Source: Pedococcus cremeus
Lineage (GTDB): Bacteria; Actinomycetota; Actinomycetes; Actinomycetales; Dermatophilaceae
Assembly: GCF_900111375.1 (NCBI RefSeq)
Contig: NZ_FOHB01000001.1
Span: forward strand, 434,001-498,000
DNA: 64,000 bases
Reading direction: 5' to 3'
In this document: piece by piece, positions 53,943 through 62,852 of the stretch
Layout: each line of letters begins with the position of its first letter
Numbering within the stretch: position 1 is the first letter of the stretch
The notes under the pieces: generated by a model
Told to the model about the DNA's origin: nothing
The model's input: only the letters and a program-made list of their open reading frames with translations
Database searches by the model: none
Position numbers and translations under genes: made by a program

Positions 53943-53957
53943 GGGTCCGAAGGACTC
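53943..53957 (+). promoter_or_regulatory. Possible DevR box upstream of the gene at 53994
   Basis: GGGTCCGAAGGACTC is a near-perfect palindrome (GGGTCC-GAA-GGACTC). Its centre is 44 bases before the leaderless start at 53994, the same spacing as at the PPOX gene. Confidence 0.5.
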
Positions 53958-53980
53958 TGTGTGCCGCGGGGCGGTGTCCG

Positions 53981-53986
53981 TAGCGT
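53981..53986 (+). promoter_or_regulatory. -10 element for leaderless transcript of the small gene
   Basis: TAGCGT is followed by seven bases and the GTG start at 53994, with no ribosome binding site. Confidence 0.5.
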
Positions 53987-53993
53987 CGGTTCC

Positions 53994-54188
53994 GTGCCCC
54001 AGCGTCCGGTTCCTGCCTGCCCCATCCGTGACGGCGACCCGTGCTCGCTGTGCGTGCCGGGCGTCAGCGGGCCGCAGGACTGCGGGCTGGTCTACCTCGT
54101 CACCTCCGACCCCGAGCTGCGCGCGGAGTGGGCCGCGCGACGGCATACCGAAGCCGCCCTCAAGCGGGAGCGGAGGTGCACCGCCTGA
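53994..54188 (+). CDS. Small Cys-rich protein upstream of beta-CASP hydrolase
   Basis: This 64-residue protein has five Cys: CPIRDGDPCSLCVPG, PQDCGLVY and RRCTA. It resembles small actinobacterial proteins such as DUF6767, found beside beta-CASP hydrolases in similar clusters. The CxxxxxxxC-CxxC pattern could bind zinc or an iron-sulfur cluster. GTG 53994 has a -10 seven bases upstream and no ribosome binding site. Its stop overlaps the ATG of the hydrolase (TGATG), so both are made from one transcript. The function is unknown, but the site at 53943 suggests DevR control. Confidence 0.6.
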   Translation: MPQRPVPACPIRDGDPCSLCVPGVSGPQDCGLVYLVTSDPELRAEWAARRHTEAALKRERRCTA

Positions 54189-55564
54189 TGCCGACCTCGC
54201 TCACCTTCCTCGGTGCCGCCGGCACGGTGACCGGCAGCAAGTTCCTCCTCGACCACGGCGCACACCGGCTCATGGTCGACTGCGGCCTCTACCAGGGTGA
54301 GCGGGAGTGGCGGCGGCTGAACTGGGCGCCGCTCCCCCTGGACCCGAGCAGCATCCACGAGGTCGTGCTCACGCACTCGCACCTCGACCACTGCGGCTAC
54401 CTGCCGGCGCTGGTGAAGCAGGGCTTCGCGGGGCCGACCCTGGCCACCGAGGGCACTGCCGAGCTGGCCGCGATCATCCTGCGCGACAGCGCCCACCTCC
54501 AGGAGGAGGACGCCGAGAACGCCCGCCGCGGCGGCTACTCGCGCCACGACCCCCCGCTGCCGCTCTACACCGAGGCCGATGCCGAGGTCGCGATCCGCAC
54601 GCTGCGTGCGCTCCCCTACGGCGAGGCGCGCGACCTCGGGAGCGGCCTCCGGATCCGGTTCGCCCGGGCGGGGCACATCCTCGGCTCGGCCACCGTGGCG
54701 GTGGAGGCCGACGGCGGCACCGTGCTCTTCTCCGGCGACCTCGGGCGGACGGACCACCCCGTGCTGCGGGCGAGGGAGGACCCGCCCGCGGCCCGCACCG
54801 TGGTGCTCGAGTCGACCTACGGCGACCGCGAGCACCCCGAGCCGGGTGCCGAGCCGCACGCGGAGTTCGCCGACGCCGTGCGCCGCACCATCCGCCGCGG
54901 CGGCTCGGTGCTGATCCCGGCCTTCGCCGTCGACCGCACCGAGCTGGTGCTGTCCGCCCTGGCCGACATGCTCGAGCGCGGCGCCATCCCGTCGGCGCCG
55001 ATCTACGTCGACAGCCCGATGGCGCTGGCCGCGCTGCAGGTCTACCGGAGCGGCCGCCACCAGGACGAGCTCAAGCCGGGCGCGGTGCAGGGCCTGGAGC
55101 GGTGGCCCGGGCTGCACACCGCCCACACCGCCGACGAGTCGCGCGCCCTCAACAACCCCCACCGCCCCTCCATCATCATCTCGGCGTCGGGCATGGCCTC
55201 CGGCGGCCGCGTCGTGCACCACCTGAAGTCGCTGCTGCCCGACGCGCGCAACACCGTGGTGCTCACCGGTTACCAGGCGGTCGGCACCCGCGGCCGCGCC
55301 CTCGCCGACGGCGCGCACGAGGTCAAGATCATGGGGCGCTACGTACCGGTGCGGGCCGAGGTCGTCGTCGACGAGGAGTTCTCGGTGCACGCCGACTCCT
55401 CCGAGCTCGTGGACTGGCTGCTGCGCATCCCCGAGCCGCCCGAGACGGTCTACGTCGTGCACGGCGAGGAGGCCGCGGCCGAGTCGCTGGCCGGTCGCAT
55501 CCGCCGCGAGACGGGCTGGACCGTCGCGGTGCCCCGCCTCGGCGAGCGCGTCCTCGTCGACTAG
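54188..55564 (+). CDS. Beta-CASP metallo-beta-lactamase-fold hydrolase
   Basis: This 458-residue protein has the MBL motif [12 protein letters not shown], preceded by [16 protein letters not shown] and followed by [15 protein letters not shown] and [12 protein letters not shown]. The beta-CASP part has [15 protein letters not shown] and motif C. The C-terminal RMK-type domain has [16 protein letters not shown] and [15 protein letters not shown]. This is the YSH1/RNase J-like class of ribonucleases, without a KH domain. In DevR-type regulons it is a recurrent gene of unknown substrate. Its TAG stop is shared with the opposite-strand adh (CTAG). It is the second gene of the unit starting at 53994. 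Confidence 0.87.
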   Translation: MPTSLTFLGAAGTVTGSKFLLDHGAHRLMVDCGLYQGEREWRRLNWAPLPLDPSSIHEVVLTHSHLDHCGYLPALVKQGFAGPTLATEGTAELAAIILRDSAHLQEEDAENARRGGYSRHDPPLPLYTEADAEVAIRTLRALPYGEARDLGSGLRIRFARAGHILGSATVAVEADGGTVLFSGDLGRTDHPVLRAREDPPAARTVVLESTYGDREHPEPGAEPHAEFADAVRRTIRRGGSVLIPAFAVDRTELVLSALADMLERGAIPSAPIYVDSPMALAALQVYRSGRHQDELKPGAVQGLERWPGLHTAHTADESRALNNPHRPSIIISASGMASGGRVVHHLKSLLPDARNTVVLTGYQAVGTRGRALADGAHEVKIMGRYVPVRAEVVVDEEFSVHADSSELVDWLLRIPEPPETVYVVHGEEAAAESLAGRIRRETGWTVAVPRLGERVLVD

Positions 55565-56580
55565 GAACCCACGCGCAGCACGGCGGCGCCGCGCAGGTCA
55601 CCGGCGGCGACGTGGGCCAGCGCCTCGTCGGCGCGCTCCAAGGGGTATGCCGTGGTGCTGGGTCGCAGGCCCAACCTGGCGGCGAGCGCGAGGAACTCCT
55701 CGCCGTCGCGCCGGGTGTTGCTCGTCACCGAGCACAGCGTCTTCTCACGGAACAGGTGGCGCTGGTAGTCGAGAGTCGGCACGTCGCTCATGTGGATGCC
55801 GGCGCACGCGACGGTGCCGCCGGCGTCGAGCGCCTCCAGGGCGAGCGGGACGAGGTCGCCGGCCGGGGCGAACACGATGGCCGAGTCGAGCGGCACGGGC
55901 GGGGCCTCGCGCGCGTCACCCACCGAGGCGGCACCGAGCTCGCGGGCCAGCTGCCGGGCGCCCTCACCTCGCGTGAGCACGTGCACCTCGGCTCCCTGGG
56001 CGATGGCGACCTGCGCCGTCAGGTGGGCGCTGGCGCCGAAGCCGTAGATGCCGAGCGTGCCGCCGGCCGGCACCCGGGCGCGCAGGAGCGAGCGGTAGCC
56101 GATGATGCCGGCGCACAGGAGGGGCGCCGCCTGCTCGTCGGTGAACGCGTCCGGCAGCCGGTAGGCGAACGCCTCTGGCACGACGGCGAACTCGGCGTAC
56201 CCGCCGTCGGCGTCCCACCCCGTGTAGCGCGACCGCTCACAGAGGTTCTCGCGGCCGCTGCGGCACCACCGGCACGTGCCACAGGTGTGCCGGAGCCAGG
56301 CGATGCCGACGCGGTCCCCGGGCGAGAACCGGTGCGCCCCAGCGCCGGTGGCGACGACCTCGCCCACCACCTCGTGGCCGGGCACCGTGTCGGGCCGGCG
56401 CGGCGGCAGGTCTCCCTCGGCGAGGTGGAGGTCGGTGCGGCACACCCCGCAGACCCGCACGCGGACGAGCACCTCGCCCGCGGCAGGACTCGGCCGCTGC
56501 AGCTCCACGAGCCGCAGCGGCCGCTCCGCGAGCGGGCCGGGGCGACCGACCGCCCAGACCCGCATGACGTCACCGCTCAC
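55561..56580 (-). CDS. Zinc-dependent alcohol dehydrogenase
   Basis: This 339-residue medium-chain dehydrogenase has the catalytic zinc site CGVCRTDLH and PGHE, and the structural zinc site [15 protein letters not shown]. The Rossmann fold is [21 protein letters not shown], slightly altered from GxGxxG (GFGASAH). It has the zinc-binding layout of ADH-A-like enzymes that oxidise or reduce primary alcohols with NAD. The GTG start at 56580 or ATG at 56565 is used. It lies 63 bases downstream of hsp20 on the same strand, so they may form one transcript. Ethanol reduction in low oxygen would fit the neighbouring genes, but that is inference. Confidence 0.9.
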   Translation of the reverse strand: MSGDVMRVWAVGRPGPLAERPLRLVELQRPSPAAGEVLVRVRVCGVCRTDLHLAEGDLPPRRPDTVPGHEVVGEVVATGAGAHRFSPGDRVGIAWLRHTCGTCRWCRSGRENLCERSRYTGWDADGGYAEFAVVPEAFAYRLPDAFTDEQAAPLLCAGIIGYRSLLRARVPAGGTLGIYGFGASAHLTAQVAIAQGAEVHVLTRGEGARQLARELGAASVGDAREAPPVPLDSAIVFAPAGDLVPLALEALDAGGTVACAGIHMSDVPTLDYQRHLFREKTLCSVTSNTRRDGEEFLALAARLGLRPSTTAYPLERADEALAHVAAGDLRGAAVLRVGS

Positions 56581-56643
56581 GGGCCCATTGTGCCGGTCAC
56601 CGGCGCGTCGGTCTCCCCCTCGGCCCGGGGTCGCCGGACCGGG

Positions 56644-57096
56644 TCACTTCACCGTGATGTGGGTGCTCTTCGCCTCGCTGGCCTTGGGCATGGTGATGGT
56701 CAGCACGCCCTCGCTGAGCGCAGCGCTCACCTTCGCCTCGTCGATCGGGCAGGGCAGGATCGCCTCGTAGCTGAAGGTGCCGGTCACCCGGGTGGAGTGG
56801 CGCATCACGCCCTCCTTCTCCTTGACGACACGCTCGCCCCGCACGGTGAGCCTGCGGTCTGACATCTCGATGTTGATGTCCTTCTTGTCGACACCGGGCA
56901 GGTCGAGCTCGACCGTGAAGGCGTCGTCGGTCTCCTGCAGCTCCCCACCGGGCGCGAAGTCGACACCGGCAGGCAGGCCCTGGAAGACGTCCTCCATCAG
57001 CTCACGCATCCGGTGGCTCCAGGGCGCGAGGGAGAACTCCTCCCACGGGGTGCGGCGCCGAAGCTCGGGCGAGCGGCTCGGGGTGTTGGTGGTCAT
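56644..57096 (-). CDS. Hsp20/alpha-crystallin family chaperone
   Basis: This 150-residue small heat-shock protein has the alpha-crystallin domain [55 protein letters not shown] (I-x-I/V type motif ITM). It begins [20 protein letters not shown]. It would protect proteins from aggregation in the cytoplasm. In mycobacteria the related HspX (Acr) is the hallmark of the DosR regulon. ATG 57096 has AGGAAGG upstream. The shared upstream region with the acetyl-CoA synthetase operon is only about 145 bases, and contains GGGACCGTTGTCC at 57152-57164. Confidence 0.9.
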   Translation of the reverse strand: MTTNTPSRSPELRRRTPWEEFSLAPWSHRMRELMEDVFQGLPAGVDFAPGGELQETDDAFTVELDLPGVDKKDINIEMSDRRLTVRGERVVKEKEGVMRHSTRVTGTFSYEAILPCPIDEAKVSAALSEGVLTITMPKASEAKSTHITVK

Positions 57097-57192
57097 GGGC
57101 TGCCTTCCTGTCGTGGGCGGAACGGGGTCGGTCCCGCGCGGCAGCGTTGCCGGGACCGTTGTCCAGTCCACGCCCGCCCCCGAAGGGCAAAC

Positions 57193-57207
57193 AGTGGCTT
57201 AGGTCCC
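57193..57207 (+). promoter_or_regulatory. Possible DevR box of the acetyl-CoA synthetase operon
   Basis: AGTGGCTTAGGTCCC (its reverse reads GGGACCTAAGCCACT) is centred 43 bases before the ATG at 57243. A second candidate, GGGACCGTTGTCC, lies at 57152-57164, nearer to hsp20. Confidence 0.45.
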
Positions 57208-57242
57208 TGTCCGGGGGACGATCCCCGGCGCATCGTGCTGCC

Positions 57243-59084
57243 ATGGGCGAGGTGGTGCTCGAACGTGACGAAGGGGCCGGTGGCGGTGAGGGCCAGCGGC
57301 CTCCGATCGCGTTGACCCCCCGCAGGGCGCCGCTCATCGGGGACTGGGCGGTCCGCCGGCGCACCTTCACCTGGCGGCAGGCCCGCGGCTGGCTCGAGGG
57401 ACTTCCCGGAGGTGCCCTGAACATCGCGCACGAGGCCGTGGACCGGCACGGAAGAGGCGACCTGGCCGACGTGGTGGCGGTGCGCTTCCTCGCCCGGAAT
57501 GAACCGACCACGGAGCTCACCTACGCGGAGCTCGCCCGGCAGACCGACGTCACCGCCGTGGCGCTGCAGGACCTGGGGGTCCGCCGGGGTGACCGCGTCT
57601 GCACACTCCTCCCCCGCTCGCCGGAGCTGTACCTCACCGCGCTGGGGACCCTGAAGGCCGGCGCGGTGTACTGCCCACTCTTCCCCGCCTTCGGCATGGA
57701 GCCGGTGCGCCAGCGCCTCGAGCTCGGCGGCGTGCGGGTGCTCGTCACCGACAGCGAGTCCTACGCCAACAAGGTCGCGCCCGTGCGTGACCGCCTGCCC
57801 GACCTGCAGACCGTGGTGGTGGTCGACGCGGGTGGTGCGGGCGACGAGCCATCCACCGCCGAGGTCATGGCCTGGGAGACGGTCATGCAAGAGGCCTCGG
57901 AGTCGTTGCAGCGCAATGGCTTCGAGATCGTGTCCACACGCCCGGACGAACCGGCACTGCTGCACTTCACCAGCGGCACAACGGGGCGCCCCAAGGGCGC
58001 GGTCCACGTCCACGAGGCCGTTGTCGCGCACCACGCGACCGCGCGGTTCTCCCTCGACCTCTCCCCCGGCGACCTCTACTGGTGCACGGCCGACCCCGGG
58101 TGGGTGACCGGCACGTCCTACGGCATCATCGGCCCGCTCACCTGCGGCGCGACCGTCATCACCGACTCCGCGGACTTCGACGCCAAGCGCTGGTACTCGA
58201 TCCTCCAGGACGAGAAGGTCGAGGTCTTCTACACGGCGCCGACGGCGTTGCGGATGCTCATGCGCCGCGGGGTCGAGATGGCCCACGACTACGACCTGTC
58301 GTCGCTGCGGCACGTCGTCAGCGTCGGCGAGCCCCTGAACCCCGAGGCGGTGCTGTGGGGCCTGGAGGCGTTCGGGCTGCCGGTGCACGACACGTGGTGG
58401 CAGACCGAGACCGGCGCGATCATCGTGAGCAACTACCCCGGTATGCCGGTCAGGCCGGGTTCCATGGGTCGTCCGATGCCGGGGGTGGAGGTGGGGGTCC
58501 TCGAGCGCGGTGCGGACGGACGTGCCGGCGTCGTCGACGGGCACGTGCACGTGCTCGACGACCCCCACGCTGTCGGCGAGCTCGCCATCCGGCCGGGGTG
58601 GCCCTCGATGTTCCGCGACTACCTCGGCGAGCCGGAGCGCTACGCCAAGGCGTTCGTGGACGGCTGGTACCTCACCGGGGACCTCGCCCGCCTCGACGGA
58701 GACGGCTACCTGTGGTTCGTGGGCCGCGCCGACGACGTCATCAAGTCGGCCGGCCACCTCATCGGCCCGTTCGAGGTCGAGAGCGCCCTGATGGAGCACC
58801 CTGCGGTCGCCGAGGTCGGTGTGATCGGCAAGCCGGACCCGTTGGCCGGGGAGATCGTCAAGGCGTTCGTCACCCTCAAGGCCGACATGGTGCCGAGTGA
58901 GTCGCTGCGCCGTGAGCTGATCACGTTCGGGCGAAAGCGTCTGGGGTCCGTGGCTCCTCGTGAGATCGCCTTCGAGGAGCACCTGCCCCACACCCGGAGC
59001 GGCAAGGTGATGCGCCGGCTGCTCAAGGCCCGCGAGCTCGGCCTGCCCGAGGGCGACCTGTCCACGGTGGAGCGTCCGGCGTGA
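57243..59084 (+). CDS. Acetyl-CoA synthetase-like AMP-forming acyl-CoA ligase
   Basis: This 613-residue adenylate-forming enzyme activates acetate (or another short acid) to the CoA thioester. Motifs are [92 protein letters not shown] and [13 protein letters not shown] with the catalytic Lys588. These match the acetyl-CoA synthetase subfamily rather than fatty acyl ligases. The Trp in WWQTE limits the acyl pocket. ATG 57243 is preceded by CATCGT at leaderless spacing. It is the first gene of a five-gene operon whose starts and stops overlap. Confidence 0.88.
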   Translation: MGEVVLERDEGAGGGEGQRPPIALTPRRAPLIGDWAVRRRTFTWRQARGWLEGLPGGALNIAHEAVDRHGRGDLADVVAVRFLARNEPTTELTYAELARQTDVTAVALQDLGVRRGDRVCTLLPRSPELYLTALGTLKAGAVYCPLFPAFGMEPVRQRLELGGVRVLVTDSESYANKVAPVRDRLPDLQTVVVVDAGGAGDEPSTAEVMAWETVMQEASESLQRNGFEIVSTRPDEPALLHFTSGTTGRPKGAVHVHEAVVAHHATARFSLDLSPGDLYWCTADPGWVTGTSYGIIGPLTCGATVITDSADFDAKRWYSILQDEKVEVFYTAPTALRMLMRRGVEMAHDYDLSSLRHVVSVGEPLNPEAVLWGLEAFGLPVHDTWWQTETGAIIVSNYPGMPVRPGSMGRPMPGVEVGVLERGADGRAGVVDGHVHVLDDPHAVGELAIRPGWPSMFRDYLGEPERYAKAFVDGWYLTGDLARLDGDGYLWFVGRADDVIKSAGHLIGPFEVESALMEHPAVAEVGVIGKPDPLAGEIVKAFVTLKADMVPSESLRRELITFGRKRLGSVAPREIAFEEHLPHTRSGKVMRRLLKARELGLPEGDLSTVERPA

Positions 59085-60079
59085 CCGCGCTGGCGCACGA
59101 CCGCGAGACGCTCCTGGCGCAAGGGGCGCCGGCCCTGCTGCGCCAGATGATCCGTGTGCGCCGCTTCGAGGAGAAGTGCGTCGAGCTCTACAGCGCCACC
59201 AAGATCCGCGGGTTCCTGCACCTGTGCATCGGCGAGGAGGCCGTCGCGGTCGGCGTCATCTCGTCACTCGGGCCCGGCGACGCAGTGGTGTCCACCTACC
59301 GCGAGCACGGCCACGCCCTCGCGCGCGGCGTGCCCATGAACGCCGTCATGGCCGAGATGTTCGGCAAGGCCACCGGGTGCAGCCGCGGTCGCGGCGGCTC
59401 GATGCACCTCTTCGACGCCGACCTGCGCTTCTACGGCGGCAACGCCATCGTCGGCGGTGGGATGCCTCCCTCGGTCGGCATGGCACTGGCCGACCGGATG
59501 AACGACCGCGACGACGTCACAGCCTGCATCTTCGGCGAGGGGGCCATGGCCGAGGGCGAGTTCCACGAGAGCGCCAACCTGGCCGCCCTGTGGCACCTGC
59601 CGGTGCTCTTCGTCTGCGAGAACAACCGCTACGCCATGGGCACCGCCCTCGCCCGCGAGCACGCCGAGACCGACCTCACCGTGCGCGCCGCCTCCTACGG
59701 CATGGTGGCCTGGGCGGTCGACGGCATGGACGTCCTCGCCGTGCGGGAGGCCGCCGAGCGGGCCATCGCCCTCGTCCGCGGCGGAGGCGGGCCGTGCTTC
59801 CTCGAGCTGCGCACGTACCGGTTCCGCGCGCACTCCATGTACGACCCGGACCGCTACCGCGACAAGGCGGAGATCGAGCGCTGGCGCCAGTCGGACCCCA
59901 TCCCGCGCCTGACGGGCGAGCTGCTCGCCCAGGGCGTCGTCAGCGACGACGAGGTGGCGACCTGGGAGGGCGAGATCGCCCAGGAGATCGAGGCAGCCAT
60001 CGCCTCAGCGGAGGCGGCACCCCTCGAACCGGTCTCGGACCTCACGCGGTTCGTGACCAGCGAGAGGCAGACGCCATGA
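59081..60079 (+). CDS. 2-oxoacid (pyruvate) dehydrogenase E1 component, alpha subunit
   Basis: This 332-residue thiamine diphosphate enzyme subunit has [85 protein letters not shown] (the GDG-N-type cofactor site) and [15 protein letters not shown] with the phosphorylation-loop His. It matches PdhA or AcoA, acting on pyruvate or acetoin. GTG 59081 overlaps the acs stop. Pyruvate is the likely substrate since acs and the ACP are in the same operon, but acetoin is possible. The C-terminus is followed by 19 bases and pdhB. Confidence 0.92.
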   Translation: MTALAHDRETLLAQGAPALLRQMIRVRRFEEKCVELYSATKIRGFLHLCIGEEAVAVGVISSLGPGDAVVSTYREHGHALARGVPMNAVMAEMFGKATGCSRGRGGSMHLFDADLRFYGGNAIVGGGMPPSVGMALADRMNDRDDVTACIFGEGAMAEGEFHESANLAALWHLPVLFVCENNRYAMGTALAREHAETDLTVRAASYGMVAWAVDGMDVLAVREAAERAIALVRGGGGPCFLELRTYRFRAHSMYDPDRYRDKAEIERWRQSDPIPRLTGELLAQGVVSDDEVATWEGEIAQEIEAAIASAEAAPLEPVSDLTRFVTSERQTP

Positions 60080-60098
60080 TCAGCCAGAGGTCCGAGCC

Positions 60099-61175
60099 AT
60101 GACCCCGGCGCGAGCTCCCAGTGCACCACGCCGTGAAGCCGCACCGGCGCCGGAGACGGCCGTCACCACCTACCGGGAGGCGCTGCGCGAGGCCCACCGT
60201 GAGGCGTTGCAACGCGACCCGCGCGTGTTCCTCATGGGCGAGGACGTCGGACGCTACGGCGGTTCCTTCGCCGTCAGTCTCGGCCTGGTCGAGGAGTTCG
60301 GGGAGGAGCGGATCCGGGACACCCCGCTGTCGGAGTCCGCGTTCACCGGTGCCGGTATCGGCGCCGCCATCAGGGGGATGCGCCCGATCGTCGAGATCAT
60401 GACGGTCAACTTCAGCCTGCTGGCCCTCGACCAGATCCTCAACAACGCCGCGACGCTGCTGCACATGTCCGGCGGCCAGCTCGCCGTGCCGCTGGTGATC
60501 CGGATGACGACCGGCGGGGGGCGGCAGCTCGCCGCGCAGCACTCACACTCGCTCGAGGGCTGGTACGCCCACATCCCCGGCCTGCGAGTGCTGGCGCCGG
60601 CCACCCTCGAGGACGCCCGGGGGATGCTGTGGCCCGCGCTGCAGGACCCCGACCCCGTGCTGATCTTCGAGCACGGTTCGCTCTACGGGCTCAAGGGCTC
60701 CTTGCCCGATCCGCTGCCCGAGGTGGACATCGCGACCGCGGCCGTGCGACGGCCCGGCTCCGACGTCACCCTGGTCGCCTACGGCGGGGGGTTGGGCAAG
60801 ACCCTGGAGGCCGCGGAGCTACTTGCCGCAGACGGGATCGAAGCCGAGGTCATCGACCTTCGGGTGCTCCGTCCGCTCGACGACGCGACCCTGCTCGGCT
60901 CGCTCGCGCGGACCCACCGCGCCGTGGTCGTCGACGAGGCGTGGCGCTCGGGCAGCCTGGCCGGGGAGATCTCGGCACGCCTGGCGGAGAAGGGCTTCTG
61001 GGACCTCGACGCCCCCGTCGAGCGCGTGTGCGGCGCCGAGGTGCCCCTGCCGTACGCCGCGCACCTCGAGCAGGCGGCGCTGCCGCAGCCGGAGACGATC
61101 GCCGCGGCCGCGCGCCGTGCCGTGCGTGGTGACGGGACTGGCGAAGACCAGGGTGACGGGTCTGGTGATGGGTGA
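60099..61175 (+). CDS. 2-oxoacid (pyruvate) dehydrogenase E1 component, beta subunit
   Basis: This 358-residue subunit forms the alpha2beta2 E1 with the preceding gene. Family segments are [69 protein letters not shown], the active-site [18 protein letters not shown] and [19 protein letters not shown]. An N-terminal stretch of about 20 residues (Pro/Ala-rich) precedes the domain. ATG 60099 is chosen. Its end overlaps the E2 start by eight bases. No E3 gene is in the operon, so the complex uses a lipoamide dehydrogenase encoded elsewhere. Confidence 0.92.
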   Translation: MTPARAPSAPRREAAPAPETAVTTYREALREAHREALQRDPRVFLMGEDVGRYGGSFAVSLGLVEEFGEERIRDTPLSESAFTGAGIGAAIRGMRPIVEIMTVNFSLLALDQILNNAATLLHMSGGQLAVPLVIRMTTGGGRQLAAQHSHSLEGWYAHIPGLRVLAPATLEDARGMLWPALQDPDPVLIFEHGSLYGLKGSLPDPLPEVDIATAAVRRPGSDVTLVAYGGGLGKTLEAAELLAADGIEAEVIDLRVLRPLDDATLLGSLARTHRAVVVDEAWRSGSLAGEISARLAEKGFWDLDAPVERVCGAEVPLPYAAHLEQAALPQPETIAAAARRAVRGDGTGEDQGDGSGDG

Positions 61176-62607
61176 CTTCGTGATGCCCTCCCTCGGGGCC
61201 GACATGGAGGAGGGCACCTTCATCGAGTGGCTCGTCTCCCCTGGCGACACCATCAAGCGGGGCGACGTCATCGCCGTGGTGGAGACGCCGAAGTCAGCCG
61301 TCGAGGTCGAGTGCTTCGAGGACGGCACCGTGGGCGAGCTACTGGCACACGAGGGCGACGTGGTGCCCGTGGGTGGGGTGCTCGCCCACCTGACGCCTGC
61401 GGAGGCGGCGATCCCCGAGGAGGCTGCGGCCGTCGTGGCTGCAGCTGCCCCGGCGGTGGCCGAGGCGGCTCGGGTCGCGGCTCCGGCAGCGGTCGCGGCT
61501 CCAGCGGCGGTCGCGGTAGCGGCGATTCCACCAGAGGTGGAGGCCGCACCGGTGACGCCCGCCGAGGCGGCGACGCGCCACCTGCCCCCGGTCTCGCCCG
61601 TGCTGCGCCACCGGGCCCACGAGCTGGGCATCGACCTCGCGACGATCGTCGGCACCGGACGGCACGGCGCGGTGACGCGCGCCGACCTCGAGCACGCCGC
61701 CGCAGCAAGAGCCGCCACCGCCGCAACCGCCACCGTCGGAGCCCCCACGCGGCCAACCCTGCCGAGTCCCACTGTGCGCCAACGCATCTCGCCCTATGCC
61801 CGCCGACTGGCGGCCGACCTCGGAACCCGGCTCGACGGCATACACGGCACCGGCTCCGGTGGTGCGGTGACCGCGGCGGACGTGCGCCGCGCCGCTGAGT
61901 CCGCCGCGCCGCCACCGCCGGCAGCAAAGCCGCAGCGGGCGGACGCCGACTCGATGCGCCAGAGCATCGCCGCGCTGATGACGGTGTCGAACCGGGAGAT
62001 CCCGCACTACTACCTCAGCGCCACGGTGGACCTGACCGCTGCCCTCTCCTGGGTGCGCGCCCGGAACCGTGAGCTGCCCGTCGAGCAGCGCCTGGTGCCG
62101 TCGGCCCTGCTGCTGCTGGCGGCTGCCCGTTCGGCGCGGCAGGTGCCCGAGCTCAACGGCCACTGGGTCGAGGGACGGTTCCGCCCCAGCGACGACGTCG
62201 ACCTCGGGCTGATCCTGTCGCTGCGCCGTGGCGGGCTGCTGGTTCCCGCGATCCCCCGCGCCGACACCCTCTCGGTCACGGACATGATGGCGGCCATGCG
62301 TGAGCTGACCATGCGGGCGCGGGCCGGCCGCCTGCGCGGCTCCGACCTGGCGCAGCCGAGCATCACCGTCTCCAACCTGGGCGACCAGGGCGTCGAGAGC
62401 GTGCTGGGCGTGATCTACCCGCCGCAGGTCGCGCTCGTCGGGTTCGGCGCCGTCTCGGAGCGGCCGTGGGCGGTCGACGGGCTGCTCGGCGTGCGGCCGC
62501 TGGTGACCACGACGCTGGCCGGTGACCACCGGGCCAGCGACGGAGCCGTCGGCGCACGGTTCCTCAAGCACCTCGACCGACTGCTGCAGAAACCGGAGGA
62601 GCTATGA
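61168..62607 (+). CDS. 2-oxoacid dehydrogenase E2 (dihydrolipoyl acyltransferase)
   Basis: This 479-residue E2 has one lipoyl domain (residues 1-77) with Lys42 in [10 protein letters not shown]; the usual ETDKA is altered to ETPKS. An Ala/Val-rich linker of about 60 residues follows. Then come two peripheral subunit-binding domains in tandem: [23 protein letters not shown] (about 142-165) and [23 protein letters not shown] (about 207-229). The catalytic domain ends with the active-site His454 and Asp458 in DHRASDGA. Two E1/E3-binding domains in one chain are unusual. ATG 61168 overlaps the pdhB stop. Confidence 0.9.
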   Translation: MGDFVMPSLGADMEEGTFIEWLVSPGDTIKRGDVIAVVETPKSAVEVECFEDGTVGELLAHEGDVVPVGGVLAHLTPAEAAIPEEAAAVVAAAAPAVAEAARVAAPAAVAAPAAVAVAAIPPEVEAAPVTPAEAATRHLPPVSPVLRHRAHELGIDLATIVGTGRHGAVTRADLEHAAAARAATAATATVGAPTRPTLPSPTVRQRISPYARRLAADLGTRLDGIHGTGSGGAVTAADVRRAAESAAPPPPAAKPQRADADSMRQSIAALMTVSNREIPHYYLSATVDLTAALSWVRARNRELPVEQRLVPSALLLLAAARSARQVPELNGHWVEGRFRPSDDVDLGLILSLRRGGLLVPAIPRADTLSVTDMMAAMRELTMRARAGRLRGSDLAQPSITVSNLGDQGVESVLGVIYPPQVALVGFGAVSERPWAVDGLLGVRPLVTTTLAGDHRASDGAVGARFLKHLDRLLQKPEEL

Positions 62608-62852
62608 CACCTGACGAGGCACGCACCCTTCTCGAGCAGTCGCTGCGCGTCGTCGTGCCCGACGCCGACCTGACCGGCCTGGGTGGCGAGACCGACATCC
62701 GGGAGCGGTTCGAGCTGGACTCGCTCGACTTCGTGGAGATCGTGGAGCGGCTCAGCCAGGGCGCCGGGTTCCGCATCGAGGAGGACGAGGACCTGCGCAC
62801 CATCGACGCGATCGTCGGCCTGCTCAGCCGCGGGACGCCGCACCCGGTGTGA
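62604..62852 (+). CDS. Acyl carrier protein
   Basis: This 82-residue protein has an ACP fold: three helices with the phosphopantetheine Ser40 in ELDSLDFVEIVERL. It is acidic, with Glu and Asp clusters near DEDLRTIDAIVGLL. It starts at ATG 62604, overlapping the E2 stop (ATGA), so it is certainly in the operon. An ACP in a pyruvate dehydrogenase operon is not usual. It could receive the acetyl group, or carry an acyl group made by the ligase at the head of the operon. It differs in charge pattern from a fatty-acid synthase ACP, but its partner is not known. Its end overlaps the opposite-strand MFS gene by 29 bases. Confidence 0.83.
   Translation: MTPDEARTLLEQSLRVVVPDADLTGLGGETDIRERFELDSLDFVEIVERLSQGAGFRIEEDEDLRTIDAIVGLLSRGTPHPV

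Noticed and set aside
54307-56862. An 851-codon plus-strand open frame through three genes
   Set aside because: It runs out of frame through the beta-CASP, alcohol dehydrogenase and hsp20 genes; Arg/Pro/Gly-rich composition shows it is a shadow.
57120-57140. GGGTCGGTCCCG as a further DevR box for hsp20
   Set aside because: It is too close to the hsp20 start for an activator site and its half-sites are poorly spaced; GGGACCGTTGTCC at 57152 is the better candidate.
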